Of a stretch of 64,000 nucleotides of DNA, positions 1 to 7,421 are shown in pieces. A program made the position numbers and the translations under genes. How positions within the stretch are numbered: position 1 is the stretch's first letter; each line of letters opens with the position of its first letter. This stretch comes from Treponema socranskii subsp. buccale. Its GTDB lineage: Bacteria; Spirochaetota; Spirochaetia; Treponematales; Treponemataceae. The stretch lies in NCBI RefSeq assembly GCF_024181585.1, contig NZ_CP054258.1:2356001-2420000 (forward strand), given 5' to 3'. The notes beneath the pieces are model-generated. The model made no database searches. It saw only the letters and a program-made list of their open reading frames with translations, and had not been told where the DNA came from.

Positions 1-882
1 TTTCATCCACGCGATATCGTCTCCGACCGTTTCGACTTTCCAGCCGGGCAGTGTCGGGCGCAGCATCGCGAGATTCGTTTTGCCGCAAGCGGACGGGAAC
101 GCGCCGGTGATGTATTTTACTTCGCCTTTCGGGTTCGTCAATTTCAAGATGAGCATGTGCTCGGCAAGCCAGCCTTCATCGCGCGCAAGCACCGTCGCGA
201 TGCGAAGCGCAAAGCATTTTTTGCCGAGCAAAGCGTTTCCGCCGTAACCCGAACCGTACGACCAAATCGTGCGTTCTTCGGGGAACTGCGAAATGTATTT
301 GTGCTCCATGTCGGCGCAGGGCCAAATGCCGTTATCCTTTTCGCCGTTGTTGAGCGGCTTTCCGACCGAATGCATACACGGAATCCATGCACCGTCCGAT
401 CCGATATTGTCAAGGACTTTCGTACCGACTCTCGTCATAATGTCCATATTGCACACGACGTATGCGCTGTCGGTGATTTCGATACCGTTTTTACCGATCG
501 CCGAACCGACCGGCCCCATGCTGAACGGAATGACGTACATGGTGCGGCCGTGCATACAGCCTTTGTACAGCGCTTTCATCGTCTTTTTGAGTTCTTCGGG
601 ATCTATCCAGTGATTCGTCGGACCCGCATCTTCTTCTTTTTTCGACGCGATAAAGGTACGCGCTTCGACGCGCGCGACATCCGACGGAAGCGAGCGGAAA
701 AGATAGCTGTGCGGCTTTTTTTTGAGTTCCGTCGCGAGCCCCGCATCGACGAGCTCTTTCATAAGCCTGTCGTACTCTTCTTTCGAACCGTCGCAGATAT
801 AGACGCTGTCCGGTTCGCACCATTTAACCCATTCTTCAACCCACGCTTTGATTTTAGCGTTTTTCAAATCTTTTATTTCCAT
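1..882 (-). CDS. pckG: Phosphoenolpyruvate carboxykinase (GTP), N-terminal half, cut by window edge
   Basis: This gene encodes GTP-dependent PEP carboxykinase, which interconverts oxaloacetate and phosphoenolpyruvate in the cytoplasm. About 294 residues are visible, roughly half of the usual 600-residue enzyme; the rest lies beyond base 1. The translation begins [14 protein letters not shown]. It contains the family blocks [20 protein letters not shown], the substrate-loop region [19 protein letters not shown], and the diagnostic kinase-1 loop [15 protein letters not shown] near residue 262, where the lysine and threonine bind GTP phosphates and metal. The start is an ATG at 882 with AGGAG just upstream. 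The ATP-dependent PEPCK family lacks the ACGKTN loop, so the GTP class is secure. No frame disruption is seen. Confidence 0.96.
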   Translation of the reverse strand, partial: MEIKDLKNAKIKAWVEEWVKWCEPDSVYICDGSKEEYDRLMKELVDAGLATELKKKPHSYLFRSLPSDVARVEARTFIASKKEEDAGPTNHWIDPEELKKTMKALYKGCMHGRTMYVIPFSMGPVGSAIGKNGIEITDSAYVVCNMDIMTRVGTKVLDNIGSDGAWIPCMHSVGKPLNNGEKDNGIWPCADMEHKYISQFPEERTIWSYGSGYGGNALLGKKCFALRIATVLARDEGWLAEHMLILKLTNPKGEVKYITGAFPSACGKTNLAMLRPTLPGWKVETVGDDIAWMK

Positions 883-1097
883 AAAGAACTCCTATAAATA
901 TAAAATACTTACGAAAAATTCAACGGTGATGATTCCTTACCGACTTTATAAGAAATATAGCGCATTTACCGGATTTTGACAATGCTGCGATTCATACCGT
1001 ACAGCCCAAGCCGGCCGGAAACCGTATTCTTTAAAAACAAATCGGCTGCAGCCTTACCTTTCGCGCTCGCTGCGCGCCGGCAAAAAAGTCCCGATTT

Positions 1098-2783
1098 TTA
1101 CCGATGCAGATTTCCTTTTGCAAAGGTACGCGCATCGACGGGACGGCTGAAAAGGTAGCCTTGAAATTTATCGGGGGCGAACGGAAGCAGTTTTTCCACG
1201 CTGTCGTATGATTCGATGCCTTCCATACATACCGTCATACCGAGCGCATGCGCCATATCGACGATAAATTCGATTATCTTCAAATCTTTCATATCGCCCG
1301 AGAGCGCTTTTTGGATAAACGTATAATCGAGTTTAAGCGTATTCGCGTGAATATCCTGCAGATAGCGGAGATTGGAAAAGCCCGTGCCGAAATCGTCGAT
1401 ATCGATTTTGACGCCGAGCGCCGACAGCTCGGGAAGCATCGATTGAATTTCTTCATCGTCGATATTTCCGCTTTCGGTTATTTCAAGCACGATGTTTTTC
1501 GGATTGACTCTGGTACGCTCGAGGGCAATCTGCACTTCGCTCACAAGATTCGACTGCAAAATCTGCACGAATGAAATATTGACACTCACGTAGAGATCGG
1601 GAAAGAGCGTGTTCCAAGCGGCGCACTGCGCAAACGCTTTCATGAGTATCCATCGCCCGACCGGAACAATCAGTCCGCTCCGTTCAAGTATGGGGATGAT
1701 TTCACCTGCGCCGACCGTGCCGAAACGATCGTTTTTCCATCTTAAAAGAGATTCCGCACCGACGACGATTTTCGACAAAGAGCCGCTTGCGTTTTTTTGC
1801 ACTTTTTTCGCGTTTACGATCGGCTGAAATAAAAGCGAAAATCCTTCAAATTTGTTTTTTATGGAATCGCGTATGGCGCTTTCGATTTCAAGCGCACGAA
1901 GATAAAGCGCATATTCGCGGGCGTTGAACAGACACAAGGTATCTTTTCGGTTATTTTTCGCCGTCTCTACGGTAAACATGAGTTTTGCAAGCATTTCCGT
2001 AAGCGAACTCGTATCGTTGATAAACGCGATACCGCCCGCGGAAACGGTAAACATACGTTTATAGCCCGATTCGTATTCGGCTTCACGTATGCTCTGCTTT
2101 ATGCCGCTGTAGCTGCGCCGTATTTCGTCCGCGTTCCCGCCCGTAAAATTCATCAGTAAAAACTTTCTGTCCGAAAGCAGGTAGATTTTTGTGCCGTTTA
2201 CGCATTGCTTTTTACACGCCTGCGCAAGGATGCTCAAAATCTCATTGCCCGCTTCAAAACCCGCATGTTCGTTTATCGAAATAAAATTATCGACTTCGAT
2301 CTGCATGGCAAAACCGCTCAGCGAACCTTCGTTCATGCGTGCCGTATCGAAATCGAACTGTGCGTCGCGTTCGGAGGCAAGGCTGTCGTCTTCAAAAAAC
2401 GCATGCTTTTCCGCAGGATTGATCGAGCCGGCGACTATTTCTCCCCACGCCTCGGACATGCGCCGCATTCTGACTTCGGCGGGAACATATTCGCCGTATC
2501 TGTTGCGGATATGGTACGACGAGCGGATGCTCTCTTTTTTATTTGATATAATCGATTCGATATCGACGGCACAGCGAACGCGTTCGTCTTCATGTATGAA
2601 CATAATGATTTTGCCTATCGCGCCGGAAAACCGCGCGCCGGGCAAATCGTAGTGAGCCAAAGTACGCTCGGAGATAAAAAACAGATCGGAAGATATATCG
2701 TATACGAAAGCGAACGAATCGGTACAGACTTCAAGAAGCGATATGATATTTTTTACGATATTTAAATCAATTTCGTGCGGCAA
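1098..2783 (-). CDS. PAS / degenerate GGDEF / EAL cyclic-di-GMP phosphodiesterase
   Basis: The 561-residue product is probably a cytoplasmic enzyme that hydrolyses cyclic di-GMP. Residues 1-120 look like a PAS sensor fold (FIHEDERVR). Residues about 150-300 resemble a GGDEF domain whose active motif is lost: SDRKF stands where GGDEF should be. Residues about 310-555 form an EAL domain with the catalytic set visible: AESLLRW, VSVNIS, LEITES, IDDFGTGFSNL, LKLDYTFI, MEGIES and FQGYLFSRP. The EAL domain therefore looks active, while the GGDEF part may only bind GTP or be regulatory. The apparent start is TTG at 2783 with AGGA upstream; no better ATG precedes the PAS-like region. It is a single gene with no transmembrane segment. 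Confidence 0.9.
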   Translation of the reverse strand: MPHEIDLNIVKNIISLLEVCTDSFAFVYDISSDLFFISERTLAHYDLPGARFSGAIGKIIMFIHEDERVRCAVDIESIISNKKESIRSSYHIRNRYGEYVPAEVRMRRMSEAWGEIVAGSINPAEKHAFFEDDSLASERDAQFDFDTARMNEGSLSGFAMQIEVDNFISINEHAGFEAGNEILSILAQACKKQCVNGTKIYLLSDRKFLLMNFTGGNADEIRRSYSGIKQSIREAEYESGYKRMFTVSAGGIAFINDTSSLTEMLAKLMFTVETAKNNRKDTLCLFNAREYALYLRALEIESAIRDSIKNKFEGFSLLFQPIVNAKKVQKNASGSLSKIVVGAESLLRWKNDRFGTVGAGEIIPILERSGLIVPVGRWILMKAFAQCAAWNTLFPDLYVSVNISFVQILQSNLVSEVQIALERTRVNPKNIVLEITESGNIDDEEIQSMLPELSALGVKIDIDDFGTGFSNLRYLQDIHANTLKLDYTFIQKALSGDMKDLKIIEFIVDMAHALGMTVCMEGIESYDSVEKLLPFAPDKFQGYLFSRPVDARTFAKGNLHR

Positions 2784-2858
2784 ATTCTTTGTCCTGCTGT
2801 ACTGTTATAGTATACAATACCTTATACAATATTGCAAGATTTTTGAATTTGCTGCAGA

Positions 2859-2998
2859 GGGGCTGTCTCAAAAGTCGGTTACTTTCTCGACAGCCTGTCG
2901 AGTTTAAAATTAAGTCTTTATATTATAATGACTTAATTTTAAACGTCGCACATAAAATCAAGGAAGCTGTCCAAAAACTGAAGTTTTTGGACAGCCCC
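2859..2998. repeat. Hairpin-rich MITE-like element with GGGGCTGTC ends
   Basis: The 140-nt element is closed by an inverted 9-mer, GGGGCTGTC at 2859-2867 and GACAGCCCC at 2990-2998. Inside are three perfect hairpins in a row: CTCGACA/TGTCGAG (2886-2902), a 14-bp A/T-rich stem TTTAAAATTAAGTC with its complement (2903-2943), and a 14-bp stem GCTGTCCAAAAACT with its complement separated only by GA (2966-2995). No coding potential is visible. It lies between the convergent-side end of the SRPBCC gene and the start of the EAL gene. It may be a miniature inverted-repeat element, and its last hairpin may also terminate the SRPBCC transcript. Related hairpins occur near 20.5, 26.5 and 47.6 kb. Confidence 0.6.
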
Positions 2999-3004
2999 GG
3001 ACTT

Positions 3005-3526
3005 TTATTTTGCTCCGGTTTTTAAGCGTTCGACGGGAATGCGCTCGGGATATTTCCCTTCGGTAAGAATTTCGGTTAAATACTTATTGTCCAAAATCAT
3101 ATCGTCGCGGATAAGCTGCCAGTTACATTTTTTACGGAAAATGATTTTGAACAGCAAAAAGTTCATAATAGGCCCGATGACGGGCGTCGTTATGCCGAAG
3201 GATTCCGTGTGCGAAAAGCGGCAGCCGTCTTTTGTCCGCGTTCCTTCAAAGGTGATAAAAGCGGTTCCCTTGTCGCTTTTAAATACGAAGCGAAAATGAT
3301 TATCGTCGCGTTCGCTCGTTACGATGGTACCGGTTACGTCGTAGTCGAGTCCCATAACGATTTCATAAAAGCGGACTTTACTGCCCGCATGTACGTTTCC
3401 GTCGTACAGTTCGCACTCCAAATGATACGGACTCCACTTGACGAATTCCTCTTCGAAATTGTCGGCCCATGCGCACAGTTTTTCAAACGGCGCGGGAATA
3501 TCAACCTGTTCATGCAAAGTTATCAT
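3005..3526 (-). CDS. SRPBCC-fold protein (START/polyketide-cyclase-like)
   Basis: The 173-residue product matches the SRPBCC ligand-binding fold. It opens with MITLHEQVDIPAPFEKLCAW, the usual first strand and helix, followed by strands containing GSKVRFYEIVMGLDYDVTGT and RFSHTESFGI. The function is not known; members bind hydrophobic ligands or act as cyclases. A longer reading frame begins at 3625, but the extra 33 residues are encoded by the dispersed repeat. The ATG at 3526 has a clear GGAGG eight bases upstream, so that start is chosen. A TetR regulator lies upstream on the same strand with the repeat between, suggesting a small regulated operon. No signal peptide is seen. Confidence 0.75.
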   Translation of the reverse strand: MITLHEQVDIPAPFEKLCAWADNFEEEFVKWSPYHLECELYDGNVHAGSKVRFYEIVMGLDYDVTGTIVTSERDDNHFRFVFKSDKGTAFITFEGTRTKDGCRFSHTESFGITTPVIGPIMNFLLFKIIFRKKCNWQLIRDDMILDNKYLTEILTEGKYPERIPVERLKTGAK

Positions 3527-3535
3527 ACACCATCC

Positions 3536-3897
3536 TCCATAAAAACTTTTGCAGAAAGTTAGAGCCTCCGGCTCGTTCTGCAAAGAACTGATTCTACGTG
3601 TCCGCTTTCGCGGACTTCGAATCAACTTTCGAAAAAGTTTTTAGCCGTGCGCGCAAGCGCACACGGCAGACAGTCGAGTTTGCAAAATAATGTGTATCGT
3701 ATCTATCCCGTTTTTATCGAAATAGTACGTATACAAGTCTTCTGCAAACGTCCACGCAAACTCGAGATAAGAACGCGCGATTTCGAGCAATGCGCAGAAA
3801 TCACGCGTGTCTCCGATAAAAGAAAAACGCTTCAGCGTTTTTCGGCTCTAGACTCCAGCGACGGCGATATTTCAGACGTCGCTTTTATCATACCTCC
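3536..3897 (-). repeat. Dispersed structured intergenic repeat, copy A
   Basis: This is a 362-bp copy of the element also found at 13018-13316 and 27819-28186. Read on the minus strand it starts with AGGAGGTATGATAAAA, contains an A/T-flanked hairpin AAAAACGC-ttca-GCGTTTTT (3823-3842), a long palindromic middle and a 100-nt module (3541-3642). That module folds as a closing stem around three hairpins: GTCCGC-GAAA-GCGGAC, GTTC-N6-GAAC and GAGCC-GGA-GGCTC. It ends at the ribosome site of the SRPBCC gene. The tetR stop codon lies inside its first bases. No protein is evident in it. Confidence 0.85.
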
Positions 3898-4519
3898 TGT
3901 ATTTTTCTTTTTCCGCAGCCGGAGCGTTCAAAACACCGGCGCAAAAGTCAATCATGCAGTCCATGAGTTTTCGGGCGCTGCCCTCTTTTTTTTCGTGAAC
4001 ATAGCCGAAATCGTACACCATCTCTCCGATGCCGCCGGCAATAAAAACGGCCGTTTTGTGAACCGTTTCGGCATCCGCTTTGTACCAATCCAGCGAGCGG
4101 ATAAACAGTTCCCAAACTTCAACAAATTTTTGCGTCAGTTCTTCTTTCAATTTTAATGCGTACAAAAGATTATCGGGCGAAGCGGCGGCTTCTTTTCCGT
4201 GCGCGTCGGCTTTTACCGTTTTTAAAAACAGGCGCGTTACTTCGGTCATAAGAGATTGCGCATCGTCTTTGTACGCGTCGATTGCATCCTGCACAGATTT
4301 TACATAGCGCTCGGAATAACGGCGCAAAACGGCTCGGTACATCGCTTCCTTCGATTTGAAATAATAATAAAAAACGCTCGGCGAAGACGTCCGGTCGTTT
4401 GCCGCATCCAAAATATCCCGTACCGAAGTGTTCGTATAGCCTTTTGAAAAGAACAGCGTTGTCGCCGCATCGATCAATTGATTTTTCCGGCTCTCTCTGT
4501 CTTCGTTTTTATCGGACAT
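3872..4519 (-). CDS. TetR/AcrR-family transcriptional regulator
   Basis: The 215-residue protein has the TetR helix-turn-helix at residues 12-60, with the typical pattern QLIDAATTLFFSKGY, SVRDILDAAN and SVFYYYFKSKEAMY. The C-terminal part is helical and probably binds a ligand. Two perfect inverted repeats just upstream of its start are good candidates for its own operator. The next gene on the strand encodes an SRPBCC protein, which may be a target. The last five residues (YDKSDV region) and the stop codon are contributed by the first bases of repeat copy A, so insertion of the repeat probably replaced the original C-terminus. The ATG at 4519 is adopted; a strong ribosome site is not obvious. 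Confidence 0.88.
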   Translation of the reverse strand: MSDKNEDRESRKNQLIDAATTLFFSKGYTNTSVRDILDAANDRTSSPSVFYYYFKSKEAMYRAVLRRYSERYVKSVQDAIDAYKDDAQSLMTEVTRLFLKTVKADAHGKEAAASPDNLLYALKLKEELTQKFVEVWELFIRSLDWYKADAETVHKTAVFIAGGIGEMVYDFGYVHEKKEGSARKLMDCMIDFCAGVLNAPAAEKEKYRRYDKSDV

Positions 4520-4534
4520 GTGCCCTTCCCGTTT

Positions 4535-4577
4535 TGTAGAACGATATTCTACAAACAGTATAGAATATTATTCTATA
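4535..4577. promoter_or_regulatory. Paired TetR-type operator palindromes
   Basis: Two palindromes lie 16-58 bases upstream of the tetR start: TGTAGAACGATATTCTACA (4535-4553) and TATAGAATATTATTCTATA (4559-4577). Each has 7-bp arms of the form TRTAGAA and TTCTAYA around a 5-base centre. Their spacing is 24 bases centre to centre. This arrangement is typical of autoregulation by a TetR dimer pair. That the neighbouring TetR protein binds them is inference. Confidence 0.75.
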
Positions 4578-4630
4578 AAATGCAAGTGCCGGACGTTCGG
4601 ATTTTCGTTTTCTGTCGGATTTTTGTTTTC

Positions 4631-4659
4631 TTGACGCACAAAACGCTTGTTATTACTAT
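4631..4659 (+). promoter_or_regulatory. Sigma-70-type promoter of the DNA glycosylase, probably leaderless
   Basis: TTGACG (4631-4636) is followed after 17 bases by TACTAT (4654-4659). Transcription would begin about six or seven bases downstream, which is the A of the ATG at 4666. No Shine-Dalgarno sequence precedes that ATG, so a leaderless message is likely. Confidence 0.5.
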
Positions 4660-4665
4660 ATATAC

Positions 4666-5196
4666 ATGCGCACTGAAAATCCGTCCGACGCTTCACGGGT
4701 TCGGCATCCGTTTGCACCGGTATACGATTCCGCAAGCCGCGTCCTCGTTCTCGGAACCATGCCTTCTCCGCGCTCCCGAACGGCGGGCTTTTACTATATG
4801 CACGGACAAAACAGGTTTTGGCCGGTTATCGCGTCTCTTGCCGGAAAAGAGTTCCTGTATCCGAACGACGGAGGAAGTAAAGCCGTCGATGAACGGAGAG
4901 CGCTTGTGCTGCGGCACGGCATCGCGCTCTGGGACGTACTTGCTTCATGCGATATAAGGGGAGCCGCCGACACGAGCATAAAAAATCCCGTGCCGAACGA
5001 TTTTTCAAAGATCCTTGCATCGTCGCATATCGGGCGTATATATTGTACGGGGCGGGCGGCATATACATTTTACACAAAGCTCTGCGAAAAAACGACGCGC
5101 ATACGCGCGGTATGCCTTCCGTCGACGAGCAGCGCGAACCGCGGCCGTTGGCCGCTCGACGCATTGATTGCGGCGTATCGTCCTTTATTTGATTGA
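4666..5196 (+). CDS. DNA-deoxyinosine glycosylase (uracil-DNA glycosylase superfamily, HDG type)
   Basis: The 176-residue product resembles the family-6 hypoxanthine-DNA glycosylases, which remove deaminated adenine from DNA and start base-excision repair. Diagnostic stretches are HPFAPVYDSASRVLVLGTMPS, where the LGTMPS motif forms the active-site loop, then FYYMHGQNRFWPVI, and the C-terminal LPSTSSANRG loop. Length and motif order fit the family. The ATG at 4666 sits at the predicted transcription start of the promoter just upstream and has no ribosome site. No later start is plausible, because HPFAPVYD follows only 13 residues later. It stands alone between a divergent tetR and a co-directional DUF1232 gene. 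Confidence 0.85.
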   Translation: MRTENPSDASRVRHPFAPVYDSASRVLVLGTMPSPRSRTAGFYYMHGQNRFWPVIASLAGKEFLYPNDGGSKAVDERRALVLRHGIALWDVLASCDIRGAADTSIKNPVPNDFSKILASSHIGRIYCTGRAAYTFYTKLCEKTTRIRAVCLPSTSSANRGRWPLDALIAAYRPLFD

Positions 5197-5218
5197 AAAC
5201 ACATAACCGCGGAGTACA

Positions 5219-6445
5219 ATGAATTTCTTTCGGAAAATTAATAAACAAAATGATGCGCACCGCATTGTAGACGATGCGAAATCGCATACGCAAAGCCGAT
5301 GCGGCGGCACGGTGCAAAATCGTTTCGGCGATAAAAAAGAACAAGAGCGCTGCGGAGTCCGGCACCGTTTTGCAACGCACAGAGAGCGGCAGGACGACGT
5401 CAATAAAAAAGCGATAAAAAAAGCGGACGAACTCGGAAAGGCGGCCGAAGAACGCGATGTAAAAAAAATCGGCTCCCGCCTTGAAAAAATGAAGCGCGGA
5501 CCTGTCGCCGACTTATGGCACATCGTCGAAGCGCTGTGGGCGGGTTTCAAATCGCCGGATATTCCGACCGAAACGAAAGTTATGATAATCGGCGCGCTTG
5601 CGTACCTCGTCAGTCCCTTCGATATCGTACCCGATTTTTTACTGCCGGGCGGTTTGCTCGACGATGCCGCGGTCATCGCTTTTATCTACGCGCAGTGCAA
5701 AGACATCATAACCGAAACGATTCCGAAAATGTCCGCGCAGGTAAAAAACGGTATCCGCAGCGTCGGAGATGCGGCATCCGAGCAGATAGGGCGTATCACC
5801 GAAGACGCCGTTTCCGCGTCGATCGGAAAACAGTTCCAACGGTACTGCACGCGGACGTTTTTCAATTCGCTTGTAAAACTTTCTCTTTTTACCGTATCGA
5901 TGCTGCTTCTTTCCGTATCGAATCCCTCATGGGCGCCGGGTATAATCGCAGCGTCCGTTCTGTTGATAATTCTCGCCGTATGGTTTATCATCTCCGTTTC
6001 ATTATCTTGTATTTCGTGTATTAAATTTTTTAATAATTTTTTTCCGGCGTTCAAGCAAATCCGCACCCGCGAAGCGCAAAATGCGCTCGCAAATCCGCGC
6101 TATAAAAAACTGCGAGTACAAGATATTTTTGCGGAAGCCGCTTACACGGCGCTGGCCGAAGATGTCTATGCCGAATCGAAACACAAAAAATCGCTGTATG
6201 CGTTTTTTTTCCGTACGTGGAACGAAGGTAAACTGCCCTCATGGATTCCGCGAAAGCGCGCGATGGCCGAACACTTGTGGAACGCGCTCAAATCGCGCAT
6301 CGTTATCTTTATCGGAACGATTTCGGGCTACCTCATCGTGTACCATGTATTTGTGCGGAATTTCCTTTTGCCCGCCGTAACCGACTATACGCTGCCGGAG
6401 CTGCTCGCCTACCCCTTTATCTATATTCGAGATTTTTTTCACTGA
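5219..6445 (+). CDS. DUF1232 (YkvA-like) membrane protein
   Basis: The 408-residue protein carries a DUF1232 domain at about residues 100-160, recognised by KVMIIGALAYLVSPFDIVPDFLLPGGLLDDAAVI. The N-terminal 90 residues are charged and lysine-rich. Hydrophobic segments near residues 222-264 (LVKLSLFTVSMLLLSV and AASVLLIILAVWFIISV) and near 362-380 (IVIFIGTISGYLIVYHVFV) make it an inner-membrane protein. The function of DUF1232 is unknown. The start ATG at 5219 has GCGGAG upstream and follows the glycosylase stop by 22 bases, so the two genes may be co-transcribed. Confidence 0.8.
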   Translation: MNFFRKINKQNDAHRIVDDAKSHTQSRCGGTVQNRFGDKKEQERCGVRHRFATHRERQDDVNKKAIKKADELGKAAEERDVKKIGSRLEKMKRGPVADLWHIVEALWAGFKSPDIPTETKVMIIGALAYLVSPFDIVPDFLLPGGLLDDAAVIAFIYAQCKDIITETIPKMSAQVKNGIRSVGDAASEQIGRITEDAVSASIGKQFQRYCTRTFFNSLVKLSLFTVSMLLLSVSNPSWAPGIIAASVLLIILAVWFIISVSLSCISCIKFFNNFFPAFKQIRTREAQNALANPRYKKLRVQDIFAEAAYTALAEDVYAESKHKKSLYAFFFRTWNEGKLPSWIPRKRAMAEHLWNALKSRIVIFIGTISGYLIVYHVFVRNFLLPAVTDYTLPELLAYPFIYIRDFFH

Positions 6446-6701
6446 AATGCCGAGCGTACCGCAGCACTTCCTATCGGTCAATATTTTCAGAATATTTTCT
6501 CCGATCAGGGAACAGTAAAATCATTGTGCCGTTCAATTTACCTTCTTAAAAGTTGAAATCTGTGTGAATACAGGTTATAATAAATATATCAGTCATCTCA
6601 AGTTTTTCCCGCAAATCCTTATGACGAGGGACGTATGTACGGTAAGACCGGCACAGCCTGTATATCGCTCACGCAAAATGTGCAAAAAAGCGACCAAGTA
6701 C

Positions 6702-6729
6702 TTGACAAAGTCCGCGCGCGCCGTATAAT
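6702..6729 (+). promoter_or_regulatory. Perfect consensus sigma-70 promoter
   Basis: TTGACA (6702-6707) and TATAAT (6724-6729) are separated by 16 bases. The predicted start of transcription, about 6736, falls inside the (CGTT)n repeat that begins at the very next base. The nearest downstream gene on this strand is the lipoprotein at 7422, almost 700 bases away. Confidence 0.7.
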
Positions 6730-6787
6730 CGTTCGTTCGTTCGTTCGTTCGTTCGTTCGTTCGTTCGTTCGTTCGTTCGTCCGTTCG
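6730..6787. repeat. (CGTT)n simple sequence repeat
   Basis: Twelve perfect CGTT units (6730-6777) are followed by one CGTC, one more CGTT and CG. The tract begins immediately after the TATAAT box and so covers the likely transcription start. Tetranucleotide tracts of this length are prone to slipped-strand length change. Confidence 0.97.
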
Positions 6788-7299
6788 CGTAACTCATGCC
6801 CAAAACACAAAATCCGTAAAACAATTAAACAATCGCGGCCGCACGAACCCGCTGCGAAAAAAGGCTTCCGCGCTTCGCTTGTGCAGAATTTTTTTCGCAG
6901 CGGAACCCTGCAGCCGCTCCGCTTTCTTGCTTTTACGCAGTTTGGTGTCCGCTTTACGCGAACGAACGCACAACGGCAAACATGCCGGGACATGCAGAGG
7001 GAAACGCCTCGCAGCCGGAGCCTCGCCTTCCGCCGATTTCAATACGCTATTTCCGCACATTCGTGCCAAGTCTTTCGGCACAAATATTTTTTTGCTGTGT
7101 CGGTACGCTTTTTGCACGGGGCATAAAAGACGCAGGGCGAACAACTCTGTCGGCATCCATGCCGTACCCAAGCGCACGGCTCAAATGGCGCCGCTCGCTT
7201 GGGCGCCGAGTTTGCTCCGCAAACTCGCAAGACATATGACTTTAAGTTCGCAATTCTGAAGAATTGCTCACATATGAGGATGTATGACTAAAACCGTAA

Positions 7300-7421
7300 A
7301 AGCCGGGGATTTCAAAGAGGTGTCCCCTTTTGCAGTGCGGGAAGGAGAGAGATGAAACCCTGCCCTGAACGGGGTGTCCTCTCTCTCCCTTGAGAATAAA
7401 GCATTTTTTAAGGAGGTGTTT
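7300..7421 (+). promoter_or_regulatory. Leader of FGE-like lipoprotein 1 with two hairpins
   Basis: The stretch before the gene contains CAAAGAGG-tgt-CCCCTTTTG, then the block GCAGTGCGGGAA, then an inverted repeat GGAGAGAG/CTCTCTCC flanking a CCCTGCCC-type loop, and ends with AAGGAGGTGTTT before the ATG. The same order recurs before the second lipoprotein gene. Confidence 0.6.

Larger units (their letters stand above)
6446..7421. other. Long intergenic region without a convincing gene
   Basis: Nearly 1 kb lies between the DUF1232 gene and the first FGE-like lipoprotein. It holds a consensus promoter and tetranucleotide repeat (6702-6787), an inverted repeat CCGCTGCGAAAAAA with its complement (6849-6862 and 6890-6903), the palindrome CGAGTTTGC-tcc-GCAAACTCG (7207-7227), the 18-base near-palindrome GCAATTCTGAAGAATTGC (7250-7267), and the leader of the lipoprotein gene. 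Open frames across it run through the simple repeat or hairpins and have no recognisable protein or good ribosome site. Confidence 0.7.

Noticed and set aside
157-897. Long open frame antisense to the PEP carboxykinase gene
   Set aside because: It mirrors the codon structure of the real gene, has no family similarity and no ribosome site.
3527-3625. N-terminal extension of the SRPBCC protein
   Set aside because: These 33 codons are repeat copy A sequence, and the ATG at 3526 has a strong ribosome site.
6635-7126. Frame running through the (CGTT)n tract, encoding VRSF repeats
   Set aside because: The product is low complexity, no signal or domain is seen, the start lacks a good ribosome site and it begins upstream of the promoter.
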